A DNA stretch of 64,000 bases from Leptoclinus maculatus. Lineage: Eukaryota; Chordata; Actinopteri; Perciformes; Stichaeidae. Within the stretch, counting starts at the first letter, position 1; each line of letters starts with the position of its first letter. This document shows, piece by piece, positions 10,502-24,000 of the stretch. The notes under the pieces were generated by a model. That model was not told the origin of the DNA. It worked only from the letters and a program-made list of their open reading frames with translations, and ran no database searches. Both the position numbers and the translations under genes were made by a program. The stretch is from NCBI GenBank assembly GCA_032191485.1, contig JAVDOI010000002.1, positions 9,043,120-9,107,119 of the forward strand, given 5' to 3'.

Positions 10502-11956
10502 ACCCCCTCCTTGACTGGTTTCTATATGAGGGCCTGAATGCAGAGAACCACACTGAGATTGGGGTGACAGATAGACTGCAGAATTTTAATTTGATCAGCA
10601 GGGAGCACTTATATGGAGACACTAATCAAACTACGTTTTCCCCTCTGTCAAGATTAATCAAGACCGCAAGAAAGCTGAAAAGGCAGAAGAAAAAAAAAAG
10701 AGTCTGAAATAGATAAAAGGAAACAGGCATGCCCATTGTGGAACCAGCAGAGACGCATTAAAATATGCTCGGTGCGATAAAACTCAAACACGACTCGACC
10801 CATAAAGAAACGTCACCTTCGGCTAAAAGAAGATGGATGCTGTTTTGGCGCTCCTTTGTTAATAGATGCTTTTATTGGCGATTTAAAATCAATAAATTGT
10901 TGCTCGATTCAGTCAAAGACACCAGAAAAGTTACACGAACCAACTGAAGTAAAGAGGGTTGACAGCCTCCATCAGCAACTGCTGCACTGATATTTACACG
11001 GTGCGACATTGTGTCTGATTGTTTTACAGCCCAAAGACAGAAACACAGGAACTCAGGTTTGAATGGTGTTCCACTTCATGGAGGACTACAGCTGTATTCA
11101 GCTTACATCAAAGCAAAGGAAGAGGCCGTCTTCTCCATAAAAACGACATCATTGGTCATTGTTCAAAAGCCTGAAGTCACCGTGTTTACATTCACCTGAT
11201 AAAACCTTTTTTTGGCCGAGCAAAGACGGAAGTAGCATGATGATAACACCTCTTATGGCTGGATGTGCAACAGCTGTTCACATCCTGTCTCCAATTAAAA
11301 GACGTTGCACACGTCTTCCGCTCTTTATTTGCCACAAACTTTCAGCCATCTTGCCTTGATCATGCCTAAAACAAGATAAAAGCCTTTTGTTTGCCTACAT
11401 GCCATATTTACTACTTAAGACAGTATTCACAGTAAGTATTCCTTCAACACACAACTTTATTCCAGTTCTAATATAAAAACAGCATGAACTTTACGGCCCT
11501 ACAGTATCCGAGTGCATATGGGCTGTTATTAGTTCTTCTTATCCGTCCCTTTTTCTCTTTAAAATAACTGAAGGGACAACAGGGAGGAGGGAGAAACAGT
11601 TACATCCCCAGTGACAGGAAGCACCAGGATTAATGGGAAATGTGGCTCTCATTTTCAAAAACATAAAACAGTACATATCACACCTCAAACTCTTGAGTTC
11701 TTGAGTGCAATCAAAGCAGGTTGGACGGAAAACAAAACGTGGAAACACTAACACACATCTCTGCTTCAGTCGATCTACATCTGCACGCAATGTGAGCTGG
11801 CGCCCTGAAGGAGGATATTTTGGGTAAATGGCATCTTTCCACATCGTGGAGGAAGAAGTAAATCTGTCCTTCAATGTGTTTCAAATGGCTTAACTCCTCA
11901 CTGTGGTGTCAAAACACCTGACAAATAAATATACAAGACACCGAGGAGTAAAACAC

Positions 11957-11974
11957 TACACACACACACACACA
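11957..11974. repeat. (AC)9 microsatellite
   Basis: Short dinucleotide run. Confidence 0.9.
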
Positions 11975-13083
11975 ACTAACTGGAAACATGGGGCCATTTC
12001 TACCAAGATCTCTGCTACGTTTCAGTGTTTGTCTTTTATCCGTGTTTATGCACGTCTCTGTAAGGTGAGAAATCAGTGTGGGAGAGCTGACTGCAGGCCT
12101 GCATACCAGCTTGGATCATGTGGGACACATGAGGAAACCATCCGGCACAGCAGCAGTTAACACATAAGCAGATCAACCAATCCACCCCTGGCCTCTCCCA
12201 TCTGTCTGCATCCCACGTAGAAATGAGGGGACCACCCCGTCCCTACTCGCTTGGTTTTATGTATAAAGACAGAGGAACAAGAGTCAGAAAAAAAGATGGA
12301 AATAAGACCTGAGAGTGATGGCGGCCAGCTGTGGGAACCCTCATCCTGTAACACCTCACTCTGGTGGATATAACCCGACCCACCAAGTCAAACACACCCA
12401 ACCGCAAAGCCATCATCAGTCAGACTTATTCTAATTTATCACGTTGCACTTGTTGCTGCGGGATGATGAACCTCAGCTGGATATGAAGTTATAAAGAAGA
12501 GAGAGTGTTTTTGTCTCCGTCTAGAAATGTGAACCTCTGTGTATCACACAGCACCACATACAGTGCATCTTGTGCTCTGTACGAATCCATCAATCAGATC
12601 CATATGTATACAGACCCCTACATCTATTTACACCTTTGCAATAGAAAAGGTAAATATATATTCGGCTTCACTGTATGAAGTTATGCTCTTTTAATGAAGT
12701 AACCAGACTTCATGAATAACCCTTTTTTGCCTCAGTTCATTTATTCATATTTGTATAACTCTCTATTTTTAGAAGAAAAAAAAAATATGCTTCTGTTCAG
12801 CAACTCAATGAATTTTCATGCATGGATGGATCTGGTTTGCTTATTTCCTACTCTGCTATAAAGTAGTGTGGACAACATAGTTGACTCAGTGGGATTCAGT
12901 TCGCCCACATCCATTACTTGACTGTCGCCTCGTATCAAGATAGAGATGAATAATTTCAGGGCAGGGTTACATTTTCTTTTCCCATTAACAGTCTCTGTAA
13001 CAGAGAGAGAAACATGAAAATGGGACTGTAATGTATGCGCACACTCCATTTCATGCCCAGTACAATTAGTGTTTAAAAAATGT

Positions 13084-13400
13084 AGTAGAATATATTGTTA
13101 CACAGTAAAAAAAAAAAAAAAAAGGCAGGAAGTAACAATGTGTGCCACTGCAATGAGGAAGTAAACAGAAATAACTGATAAAAAATAAACTCAGTGATTC
13201 ACATTTCAAAGAAACAATACGTGAGAAATTTAAAAAAAGCATATTTTGCAGCAAATGCAATAACAATATTGAGGGCTACCTTTTTGAATGAAATTAATGA
13301 ATTTACACTTCAAAGAATTATTTTTTTTTTTGCCCATTTCCACAATGGTAGCCAACAAGAGAAGTATGCAATGATTTTCTGTGTAACAATCTATTCCACT
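13084..13400. mobile_element. 317-bp inverted-repeat element (MITE-like)
   Basis: The left end AGTAGAATATATTGTTACAC AG (13084-13105) and the reverse complement of the right end (13379-13400) agree at 20 of 22 positions. The enclosed DNA is AT-rich with a poly(A)17 at 13107-13123 and a poly(T) run at 13320-13331. It encodes nothing recognisable. Two TCACATTTCAAAGAA / TTACACTTCAAAGAA copies (about 13199 and 13302) form an internal direct repeat. The arms indicate a small non-autonomous DNA element or a foldback; no clear target-site duplication is visible. Confidence 0.45.
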
Positions 13401-14302
13401 TTCAAAATCTCATCACGTCAACATTTTATTCTTTTAGACATTTGTGTGAAATTGTCATAATTAGCATATTGAAGGAAGGAAATTCCCTCAAGGTGTTCCT
13501 GAGATATTCGTACAGACGGACAACCTGAAAACATAATGTCTCTGGTCAAGACTGTTTCAGGCACGTGAATGAGAGGCAAACTGAAGAACGTTTTTATATT
13601 CATGCAGATAAATATAAAACCAGCCCATACTTCTGAAAGGAGCCTAAAATTCAGCCCCAAACCCAGCGGATACTGACGCATTGAGACGTGAACCCGGCCC
13701 GTAACGGACTCTTAGCTCGCAGACTTCATCTTCTGTTTCTTTCCTTCTACATGCAACAGACACAGATAACAGGACAACTCAGAGAGCAAAGGTAATTAGT
13801 AAATAGGAAACCAAACCCAGCCTCTTCCAGGCAGAAGTCTGAGTCAGCAGCTTTGAGTAATGTCAGTGGACCCGTTTCTTAATACTGGATTTGCTACAGT
13901 TGTATTGGGCTGATTATATTAATCCTACTGTGGGATTACAATTACATTTTGTAATTCTATTAACTGCTACAACATGGTGTTCATTGTTCTCCTTTTAGTC
14001 AGTTTGGGCTGGGAACCATTGAGACACTGTACATAACACTGAGGAACACCACATAAACTCAAGCTGACCAACTGTATACACCCGACAGATGATGCAACTA
14101 CCCTATAACTCACACAAACCACACAATAACAGTGCTACACCATATGTTTATCTGTGACACCCATGGGTGGCAAAATGAAACCACTTATTGCCAACAATAA
14201 ATTAAATTTTGTACATAATATTATTACATATATACACACACCTGGTTTTATATGCTCAGAACTTCTTCTTGATACAAAGCAAACAGGAATGATGAGACAA
14301 AA

Positions 14303-14306
<4 letters not shown>
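13401..14306. other. Noncoding; nothing recognised
   Basis: Unique sequence without a coding signal. The 87-codon minus-strand ORF at 13418-13681 shows no domain. Confidence 0.6.

Positions 14307-14390
<84 letters not shown>
14307..14390. repeat. (CA)42 microsatellite
   Basis: A perfect, uninterrupted 84-base CA run and the longest pure dinucleotide array in the window. It creates artificial Thr-His and Cys-Val ORFs on the two strands. Confidence 0.98.
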
Positions 14391-14392
<2 letters not shown>

Positions 14393-15770
14393 GTTACTGT
14401 TTGTGAGACACACCTCCTCTGTTTGATTACAAGACAAGGAATGATTCCTCCTCTCTAATCATCTTGGCTTTTCATCCTGATGGGAGTTTGTATATGACAA
14501 ACAGATAAACAGCTCACACACACACATGCACATACAAACGGGAACAAATGAAGCCTTTTCGCCTGCATTCAGACGGCTGTGTGTCCACCACACTACCTAC
14601 TTCAGGGAACCGAGGGCTGATCAGAGGCATCGCACCAGTTTGATGATTTACTGAAAAACGAGGAAAAGGTAAAGTGATCCTGCAGCGTTTCCCTGGTCGG
14701 AGCTTCATAGAGCATTGTTGATATCAGTTACATGAAGTGAAACAGTGAAAGCGGTCTAACTCTGCTTTCAAAACTGCTCTTAACAAAACAAACACTGAGT
14801 GGGGGGACAAACAGAATCGGAGTTTCAAGCGAGGCAAATTTAACAATCAGGTTTTCCTTAATTACTTTGCCATTCTCACCTTGTAATGGACTCTATTTCT
14901 GTCAACAACAATACATTCAGAGATGTCATATTTCTCTTGCCTTGACCCTCTGCTTGCAGCTGCAGTGCCCAGATGCTTTCAGCTCTATGCCACATGAATA
15001 CTGAACACCCAGCCCCATGCATAATAAGATGAACAGAACGGATTCCCTGATGTGTTTCCTCCGTAGGTGAGTGAAGAAGATATGTGGGCAGTAACTGAAG
15101 TGTTTCTGATGAATAACGGAGTTGTAAATATGCAGAAGTGTGAGATAAGAGAGAGGCGAGGGGATGTTTTGGGAGATAGAAAAGATAGACGGCAGCCAGC
15201 GAGGAGCTGGGCTGCTATCGAGACCCTCTCCTCGGGGTCGGAGATGCTGGATACTCACAGCACGTCTTTGCCGCATCTGCACTGAGCTGCCTGCGTGGGT
15301 GACAGTAAGCAGACAGCTCGCTCTGCTCCACAGCACACCTCAGGCCAGCGAATTGGACCTGGAAATCAGTTTTATGATAACGCATTATCTCCTGCATGCG
15401 CTAGGGCAGAGACCATTCCGCTGAGACAATAAGGTACGGATGTCTTGCTGTGGAAGGAATCATATCCATTTCTCTCCCTGCTCTTGGCTGAATAAACTCT
15501 ATTTGGGGGAAGTCATCATTTATGAAGGCAGTTAATAGGAGATGGCGTACAGCAAGTCGCCTCCCTCAACCAATTTTTAATACCTGAAAAGCCAAAGCGA
15601 AAGGAAAATACAGCAGCGTTGCTTTGACAAAAACAAACCAGCCAACTTTTGATAAAGATCAGTACTGTTAGATAATCAGAGGAATTAATAAGATCAGGAG
15701 CAAAGAGCACGCCTGTACCTACTGGTCCTTACTACTCGTTTGTCCTTTAACTGTCTCAGCTCTATCTGTC
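14391..15770. other. Noncoding; weak exon-like signals only
   Basis: The 15060-15420 part is open in several frames. On the plus strand a TTTCCTCCGTAG site precedes a 70-codon frame (VSEEDMWAVTEVFLMNN) that has no usable donor. On the minus strand 15258-15289 has an acceptor and a donor but encodes only about 11 residues. I recognise no protein and treat them as chance. Confidence 0.4.
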
Positions 15771-16030
15771 TGAAATATCTACAACATTATTGGATAGATG
15801 AAATTGACTGCAGACATTCATGCTCCCCAGATGATGAATCCTATTGACTTTGGAGATCATCTGACTTTTCCTCTACAGTCACCAGCAAGTTGACATATTT
15901 GGCTTTTTGTCTTGACAAATATTAGATGATCACAATGACATTTGGTTCAGATATCCACGGTCTCCAGAGGATAAACCTTTAGAACTGTGATGAAACTTGA
16001 ACTTGTACTCTGTGCCACCACGAGGGCTCC
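15771..16030 (-). mobile_element. Teleost interspersed repeat, minus-strand copy
   Basis: Blocks such as TGAAATATCTACAACATTAT, GCAGACATTCATGCTCCCCA, GATGATGAATCCTATTGACT and GACATTTGGTTCAGATATCC are recognisable. They are the reverse complement of the repeat at 23550-24000, whose plus-strand form has ATGAATGTCTGTAAACACTT and CAATCCATCCAATAGCGG. The unit is internally duplicated, about 90-120 bases each, as in other fish copies I recall. It is heavily diverged and noncoding. Its class is uncertain. Confidence 0.65.
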
Positions 16031-19000
16031 AAATTATGTTTTTTCTTAAGTGTCCAGCAACGATCCTGAATTCTACTTTCAACCGTCCAAGACTACAAAA
16101 CCAATGTCCCAAATAGCTAATTTTTTCATTCTACATAATAAATACAGTTTAAGGATGCAAGTTAACTCGCATCACTTCATTGACTTACTCTGGTCCGCCA
16201 TGGAAGTTCTGGTAGTTGTTCCTTCCACTTATATTAGAACAATTGGTTCTTGTTCGTGTCTAACTGTTTGAATGCATCACCGCACTCAAAATTTGCATAC
16301 ACTTAAAATAGAATGCAAATTGCGAAGCCGTTTTTACATTCTGTTTAAATATTAGCGCTATAAATGAATCATGGATCATCCTTTCTGACGTTTAATAATG
16401 ATGAGATATCTCCGCGATGATAGTTTTCATGTGCATGCGATGAATAAAAGCTGTATAATATATTCACAGCTGTGCGTAATGGATGCACGTAATGACAGCT
16501 GTTCATCTTCTCTTCTCTATAGAGTCCAAGCAGTGTTTCCCGATCAACCGTTTGTGCATTGGCAGAGAGGTGCTGTGTAGACGGCTAACAGAAATAGACA
16601 CATTCAAATTTACATTTACAGGTAATTTAGAGTTTACAATACATCATGCACCCTGCATGTTTTTGGTCTTTGGGAGTAAAACCCACGCAGACACTAAGAG
16701 AACACAACAAAACATTAGGCAGCACAGTGGCCTTTACAGAAATCCCATCTTCAACGTGTTAACCTCACCTATTAACACAGCTGTCTGGCAGTAACAAAGC
16801 AGGACCCAGCAGGCCCAGATACAGTAACTGATGTGGAGGAGAGGAGAGGAAGCAATCTATAGAGACTGCCATTACATGTAACGTTTGATTTATTAAGAGC
16901 TGACAGCTTAAATGTAAAAGAACAGCACGTCTAATTAAATGATGTCTGTCAACGCCTTTTCAGGACGTGGCTCTTCTATTCTGTTGATGGCAGTTCATAA
17001 AACTTCTCAAGTCTCCAATATCTAATCAGGGAAAGCTACAGTTTTAAGGTAAAGACACATTTTCTGGTTTAGTGCTTGTGAGAGAAGTCTGATGGTTGCG
17101 ACTTGGTAGCAGTAAAATGGTTGGACATGGCTGTCATAGCAGTTATTACAAGAGTGCCCTTTAAAATGGTTAATCATAACTGTTCTTTTCCTTGCTTGGT
17201 TTTCCTTTCAGAAACCGTTTTAAGCATCTAAAACTGCAGTTACAAACTGAATTTGTCTCTGGGATTGTTTTTATGGTCTCACGAATTTCTGCAATGCATC
17301 CATTTAGAATTTCTGTAAATGTTGCACATTTCTGTCGCCTATGAATGGCATGTTGACGGTCCACATGTGGATTGTGGATCTAACAAAACAACTCAATTAA
17401 AAACTGAGCTGCGCATGTTACCAATATATGCGGCTTTGTCGATTAGCTGGTAAGGACTGCTGCCATTTAGCTAACCAAGAATGCATGACAAAAGATTTAA
17501 TACAGTAAAAAAACAAGCATTAAGCAAGTGCAGAACCAATAAAGCAGCGTATGAGGAGCATTTGCTGCTCTAAATCACACATGCGAATGAAAATGCACAC
17601 TAGCTTGTAAAACATGAAACATAATTAAGTTGTTTTGCATAATTATCTTTTTATATTCAACCATTATACATAGTAAGATTGAGAAACATATACCTCCTAT
17701 ATACTATTGCACATATATTGATTAACATGAAACCACTTGAGGAGGGTTAAGTGATTTGGAGTTGTTGTTACTTCTTACCATCACTTAGGTTCATGTATAA
17801 GAGCTTATTACCTGTCATAACGAGTACACTTTCAGGAAAAACTCAAATCCCAGACATGCATTTTAGCTGACCATCCAGAGAACATCTAATATACCCGACA
17901 GGTCTAATGGATAATTACTCCTCTTGTGGAAAACCACACACTAACCACAGTGGCTTTTATTGTTCCGAAAAGCCATGCTGGAACAATGGTGGATTCCACA
18001 ACGCACTTGGCACGTCAACATATTGCCATAAAAAAAAAGCTTTATTTTCCCACCAGAATCCTCTGCTGACCAATCCCTGACTGCTGACTCTTCTTAATGA
18101 GAGATAAAGTGGTGATTAAAACAAACAGAGAGTCTGCAGGATCCATTACTGTGAGCAAGTACACAATACAAAGTTGAGATAAAAAAAAGAAGACTAAAGA
18201 CTTAGAGGAATTGTTTTCTTTCCAAAAAGGAAAACACCTCCATACTTCACCCTTGTGTCTTCGCAGGAAACGAGAGGTTTCACTCAGAGGACGAGCCCAT
18301 ACTGTAAATGAACCCCATGGCACCGGAGTGAACGAGCAGTGATCAATCACAGCTCTGCGGCTTCATCAACACCGTGAGGATGTGGGTGTGTTGAGAAGCC
18401 TCTCCCTCACTGGGTCAAACGTAAGACGTCTTGGTTAACAGAACTCTGCATTTGACAGTATTTCAGTATTTATAACCCGTTACTTGGATAAAAGAATGAA
18501 GCTGCGCGGCCGGGGGGGGGGTCGAGGTTTCGAGAGTTCAGGTAACAATAAGTGGCAAAGTTGTGAAGGGTTCAAGGTATCGGGTAAAGAAGACCATGCA
18601 GAACGTGAGTGCAGCAGTCTGAAAAGTTGACACAAAGTGTGTCACGTTAACTCCCAGATGAGGTCATCAATCAGCGGTATAGTGCGAGGGGGTCTGACAG
18701 CTGCTAATTTAGGGGGAGGGATAAAGGGATAATCTGAAAGAGAATATGACTGAGCTGTAAATCAAACCGAGCAGAAGGCAAAAGGGAATATTTTTCGAAT
18801 CTTTTTCTTGTATTTGTTCTTTATTGTCCCATTTTCTCTTTCCTCCGAGCTGCCTCTCGCCTCTCACAGCATCACACTGAATCTTCCCCTTTTGAGGGCT
18901 TATCAACACATCTGTCTGGAGAAGTTAGTGTTCCCATCCATTTTTTTACACCATGTTTTCCTACAGCGTCACTGTATCCCCGAACAGCTCTGCTAGCTTC

Positions 19001-20474
19001 CCCTTCAGGCCTCCCGGAGTAAAACAACCAGGGTGTGAAACTAAAGACCCCCGACTGACCACCGCCTCACATTAAACTGCAGAGACTCCCTGGACCCCCC
19101 CGGTTTGATCAGAAAAGGCTTGTGTTGTTACAGCATGGGAACTAATGAAGAAGGGACATGGTGCAATGGATTTCACTGTAGCATGCTGACTTTGCGTGAA
19201 CAGGTTGATCTATAAATGGAGTCGAACATCTGTTGAGACACGATTCCTTGTTAAAGCTTGTTCATTGTGGGCTCTCTTTAACAGAAACTCTCCTTTAAAG
19301 ATGGAAAGCTTATGGTTTCCAAGTGGCATGAAGTCATCACATGTATTTGTAACTGCGCCGGTAAACTTTTAAGCATTGGTGAACTTATCAATGAGGTTTT
19401 ATTCCACAACACATTCATGATGCTGTAATCTGATAGAACAAAAACATCTCACCACAGTATGTGAAACCCAGGGCCTGAGCCGGCCTTAAGCTGTTTTCCA
19501 TCTAGAAACCGCTTCTCAGACATTAGATGAATATATTACTTCGCTATTGACACGTCGATGCCAAACCCCCGTCTGAAAAGGACTGTGAATAGACGCAGTG
19601 ATTGTCTACCCGAAAGAAAAACAGAAAATTTGCGAGCAGAAGAAGAAGGCACATCCACCAAATCTGAACCTAAGGAGCACTAACTGACGGCCAGACAATC
19701 ATTTTCTACGGAGCTCAGGGATTGGGCAAATTTTCAGATGCAGCTGTGCCTGTCGTTAGTCAGCCCACGTGGCTCCACTCACCATCTTTATGGAAGTGCT
19801 CCGACTAAATTGTATTATATTAGACTCCAGCATTCATCCCCTTGCTTCCTGTCTGGTCTCACACTTCTTCTCTCCAAGCAGCCGGAGCAGAGAAACCGTT
19901 TCTTTGGCTCGTAGTTCAGGACAAACTCTAGAGCAGCTTCTTGTCTTTGATGACGGCAGGTGAGCAGGGCTACTGGACAAACCCTGCGTCTGTAATTTAA
20001 TCAATAAGTGAGTGAGGTGGTAGGGACGATATGGACGCTTCTTTTATAATTGTAATCATGCAAAAATACTCAGAGGTGCGCTTAGAGAGAGTCATTAAAA
20101 CTGCATTATTGCACTAAGTGCTGTGAGGAGCGTAACTAAATGAGCACTTGTTAGCTTTATGGCACTGCTGGTATTGGCATAGAGTCTGAAACCTACAACA
20201 ACATAAGCTTCACGGCCACAGAGGTTTAGTTTCAGACGAGGTTGTGGAGGTCATGTTGAACCAACTCTGAGTGAAATCATGCTAAATCAGCAACAGCAAA
20301 GAAATTACAATATATTCAAATTCTAACCAGTCAAGTCAAAATATTTAAAAAAATCACAAACTTGCCTCGATGAGTAGAGCATTTTAGGAGCTCTGGAGGT
20401 GAGAATAGAATTAAATGAATGAAAGTAAAAGTGTCATGGACAAAGTCCAGTAAAGACATTAAGATGTGTACACA
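16031..20474. other. Noncoding; no gene recognised
   Basis: AT-rich and old-looking from 16100 to 17800, then more complex. A plus-strand segment 16523-16569 has a fine acceptor (TCTTCTCTTCTCTATAG) but a poor donor. A poly(G)10 lies at 18512-18521. A stretch around 17960-18010 is AT/GC balanced with a small GGCTTTT/AAAAGCC hairpin (17951-17973). ORFs at 18042-18350 and 18709-18909 are not recognisable. Confidence 0.55.
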
Positions 20475-20622
20475 CTAGGGATGTCAGCCAATCATTGTTC
20501 GGTTAACCATCGAGAACATTTTTCGACCAGTTATGCCAACCGGCCTATCGGTTAAGTTATGGTCTAACATGTTAACCCATTGAGCTGCTCAGACAGGATG
20601 CACTGCAGCGAGCTCGGAACGT

Positions 20623-20672
<50 letters not shown>

Positions 20673-20890
20673 AGCTGTGTCACTCTCAGAGCAAATTTAA
20701 GAGCATGCAAGAAAGCAGACAAATGAGTCTTGTAAACGTTTCAATTCAGAACGGATGCTTCATCTTATCTTCTGATCAGCCTTGAAAGAGACCACATATC
20801 AAACCATTTAGAACCAATATCAGCTGATGGTGATCTGTTGCCAATTGATCGGAGCACCCGTGACCCGATCAAAATGCGGCAATATCTAAG
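20475..20890. mobile_element. Possible degraded teleost repeat around a GT array
   Basis: The left part CACTAGGGATGTCAGCCAAT followed by GTTCGGTTAACCATCGAGAA and CCAACCGGCCTATCGGTTAA resembles the 'TAGGGATG...ATCGGTTAA' class of fish repeats. The right part AGAGACCACATATCAAACC with GATCTGTTGCCAATTGATCG looks like another piece of the same element. They are separated by a (GT)23 array. Assignment is from memory and tentative. Confidence 0.35.
20625..20670. repeat. (GT)23 microsatellite
   Basis: Perfect 46-base dinucleotide run. Confidence 0.97.
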
Positions 20891-23549
20891 CAAAGCTAAC
20901 AGAAAGAAAAGGAAAGACATTTACAGTTTAATATTGGATGGATATAGTGCTTCAAAATGCGCCGCCAAAGCTGATTGAGTCAAAGTAGTGCCAGAGTAAA
21001 AGGAAATCGCCTCGTATATATTTCATGTAATTTTGCATTGTGCTACATTGCACTGCGATCCGGTCGGATTTAGAACTTTGGAGCCCAAAGAAAACAAAGA
21101 CCATCAAAATTTGGGAGCGTCAGAGATTTAGGACCAAATACTCACAATGCGACTGTTGCTACGCCCAACGTCTACCAACCAAACTATCTGAAAACAGCAT
21201 TAAATGAGAAAAAAGAGCATGCAGTACGGTTATAGGGAAGCTGTTATTGCATTATTATGGTATGTCGGGACCTTTAAACACAAAGGAGGAGGTGATTTTC
21301 TCCAGCAGCCTAAAAACAAGCACCTCATACAGCAAACCATTTAGACGCGATTATTATTCAGCGCAAACTACGATAACATTACGCGCTAAGAGCAGCATAA
21401 TGCACCACTAATGCACAACATCGTGATAACAGCAATATGTCACCGTCGGGCTTTAAATGCGTCTGCGTGGAGAAGGTTGGCTTAATGTACTTGAAGAATC
21501 ACGTTGTGCAGCAAGGGCTGCTAAGGCCAGGTTTCACAATGAGTCTCATAGCGCCGCTCCTCAACATGAACAATAAAGTGACTCATTTATGAGTGCATCG
21601 TCTGAAAGAAGCGAGTTAATGCATCAGACAGCTGGGGGAAGATCAAAAACAAAGACACTGGGTTCATGTCTGCAGGTGGAGAGTGGACGTGTTCATCATA
21701 AACGTCACCTCAAGAAATGGTTCCAACCTGTCACAACCTTAGACAGCTTGCCGTCTCTACAGTGAGCTCGGATGTAAATGCAAAAAAAAAAAGCATTAAT
21801 TGGTTTGGATGAAAGCATCTGTGCAGCACGGAGCTCTCCATTTGTCTATAATGAGCTCAGTGATGGCAACGTTAAGAACGTATGTCATGTAAACTGCACT
21901 TTGGCGTCACTCGGCTGCTTGTATTACCGCGGGTCTATAACTAGGATGGTGCAGGTATTTCATTTGTAAAAGGAAAAAGTCAGTAAGGATTCATAGTTAT
22001 CAACTTTAACTGTCTAAATCCAAAGAACCAACAACCGCTGATAGAAATGCTCCTCTGTAGTCTCCATTGTCGCAGACTCACAGACGCCACCGTAGTATTC
22101 CTTATAATCTAGCCTCAAACGTGCAGCCGGTTTTTGCAGGTGTACACCATATTCTGTGGTTCTAAAGTGTCTGCATCCACTGCTGTCGTCACGGCTGATG
22201 TATTCTGCAGCCTACAGACAGCAGCTGCTCTTCTCTGCATCGTGCCTTTGTTGTGGGGCGAGCTCATCTTCACCTCCATCCACTGACACGTTCCATCAAA
22301 CCCTTAGAACCAAACATTATCCAGGTCCAGAGAGAACTGCGTTGTGTCAAATGTGGAACTCGGATACTATTACGCTCAATCGGTAACGGGACTGTAAAAG
22401 AGGTGTAACCCAGCCCTAGTACTGTAACCAAGATGTTCTGGATCTAGTTTAGTGGAAATTCTGATGTTGGGTATAAAACGAGGGGAAAGCTCTCTCTCCA
22501 CTCTCTTAAATCTACTCTCCATTGCATTCTTAAACCATTTTAAAGTGTTTATATTAATGAGCGCAGTCGTTCCAAGTCAAATTTCTCGCTCGTACAAACT
22601 CACTCGGCCTATAAATCTTAAAGGTTATTTCCACACAAAGAAAGCTACATTCCCCTTAAACTTCTTGGAAAAAGTTAAGCAGGCTGCGAGAGAGATTCAA
22701 CACCCTCAACCCCAACGTAAAGGGAAACACAAAATATACTTTAGCTGCAATGATCTGCGTCGTTAAAGGTCAGATTTCACACAGCACACATGGAGGTAGT
22801 TCATCCAACCAGCGGTTACAGGTAATAATTGTTGAAAACAAAATGTGAAAATAGGCATTGGTCACCAGTAAGGGTTTCATTACTGCTTTAGTTTAACACC
22901 GCATTAAGCACAATAAAATCTCTTTTCTTCAAAGGTACAAAACTCTGAACCTGTCTGGATGCAATTTCAATGAAATAGTTTCCGAATCGTAAACTCAAAA
23001 TCTGGTTGAAAACATTCGCAGCGTTAGATTAGCACTCGATGGAGTCAAAGCCATTGGCTAACCACAAGGCCTTTCAACTGGTTTGGGGGTAAATTCTTCT
23101 TTAACTGCAGATCGGGGAGCAGTTTGTGATTCTACAAACGGCTGCACCGAAAACTATTCCCTGCAAAGGCCTGATTGAAAAAACAGACACGGCAGAACAA
23201 GTTGATGTCTTTATTTTAGTCACATCAACATGGTGAATCCGTTTAGATGAGAGGAAGTCTCTGTTCATTTCTCTTTCCGTGTTCCTTAGTCCACTCTTTT
23301 CTTTCTTTGTCCTTTTTCCTGTTACTCGCCCTTATATGCCTCTTCCGTCTTCTCTCTCTCCTGCAATTATAACAACTCTAACTTTTGAGTAGGTTCCATA
23401 TAATCTCAATGTGGTTTCCCGGTACCACTGATTAGCTCATTAAAAGGTGAAGGGATCTGGACCAGTTCCACTGTTTTGAATGTCCTGACAAAAGGCTCGA
23501 TGTCTAAAAATATTGAGAACCAAAATTGAAACTAGACTAAGTCTACAGG
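20891..23549. other. Noncoding; no gene recognised
   Basis: Mixed-complexity DNA. The frames at 22156-22386 and 22452-22766 are open but show no domain and lack paired splice sites. AT-rich, old-looking sequence predominates from 20900 to 21400 and from 22800 to 23400. Confidence 0.55.
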
Positions 23550-24000
23550 CATGCTAGCTGCTGTGTGAGGCTGTGCTACATGTGAATTCATGTCAACATG
23601 CAGATGTTCAGCTTGCATGTTTACCATGTTCAGTACAGCTGAGGCTCATGGGAATGTCAGTTTTGTAAGTACTTGGTGAACAGTATTGAACATTTTTGTA
23701 TTTTGACCTGATAATGGCGCTAAATGAGTCAAAGTTACAATTCCTTGTGAGGGGGACATGAATGTTTCTACTAAATTTCATAGAAATCTATCCAATATTT
23801 GTTGATAACCTAAAAACTACAAATGTCAACCTTATGGAGGAAACGTCAGGGGATCATCAAAGTTAGGATTCATCCTCCGGGGGAGCATGAATGTCTGTAA
23901 ACACTTCATGGCAATCCATCCAATAGCGGTTTAGATATTTCAGTCTGGACCAACAGACCAACATTGTCATCCACAGAGCCATGTAGCTGCCAAAAAGGCC
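23550..24000 (+). mobile_element. Teleost interspersed repeat, plus-strand copy
   Basis: Starts near TGCTAGCTGCTGTGTG and passes through GTACAGCTGAGGCTCATGGG and TTTTGACCTGATAATGGCGC. It then has two related units, GACATGAATGTTTCTACTAA / TTTCATAGAAATCTATCCAA and GCATGAATGTCTGTAAACAC / TTCATGGCAATCCATCCAAT. It ends with TTTCAGTCTGGACCAACAGA and CATCCACAGAGCCATG. This order matches a very common fish repeat as I remember it. The two tandem units resemble each other. The copy at 15771-16030 is in the opposite orientation. Confidence 0.7.

Larger units (their letters stand above)
9861..13083. other. Noncoding; no gene recognised
   Basis: Unique DNA with a poly(C)16 at 10486-10501 and a short (AC)n at 11957-11974. 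The ORFs on either strand (60-111 codons) show no motif. AT-rich from about 12590 to 12800. Confidence 0.6.

Noticed and set aside
14135..14437. Long Cys-Val and Thr-His ORFs on the two strands
   Set aside because: They are translations of the (CA)42 array; the ORFs at 55911-56246, 61193-61537 and 63057-63284 arise the same way.
16186..16201. Minus-strand ATGGCGGACCAGA running into GTAAGTC, like a first coding exon
   Set aside because: Lies in AT-rich DNA without CpG enrichment or promoter features, next to a degraded repeat; only four codons.
16523..16569. Plus-strand segment with a very good acceptor
   Set aside because: Donor GAGAG|GTGCTG is poor and the peptide is unrecognised; treated as chance.
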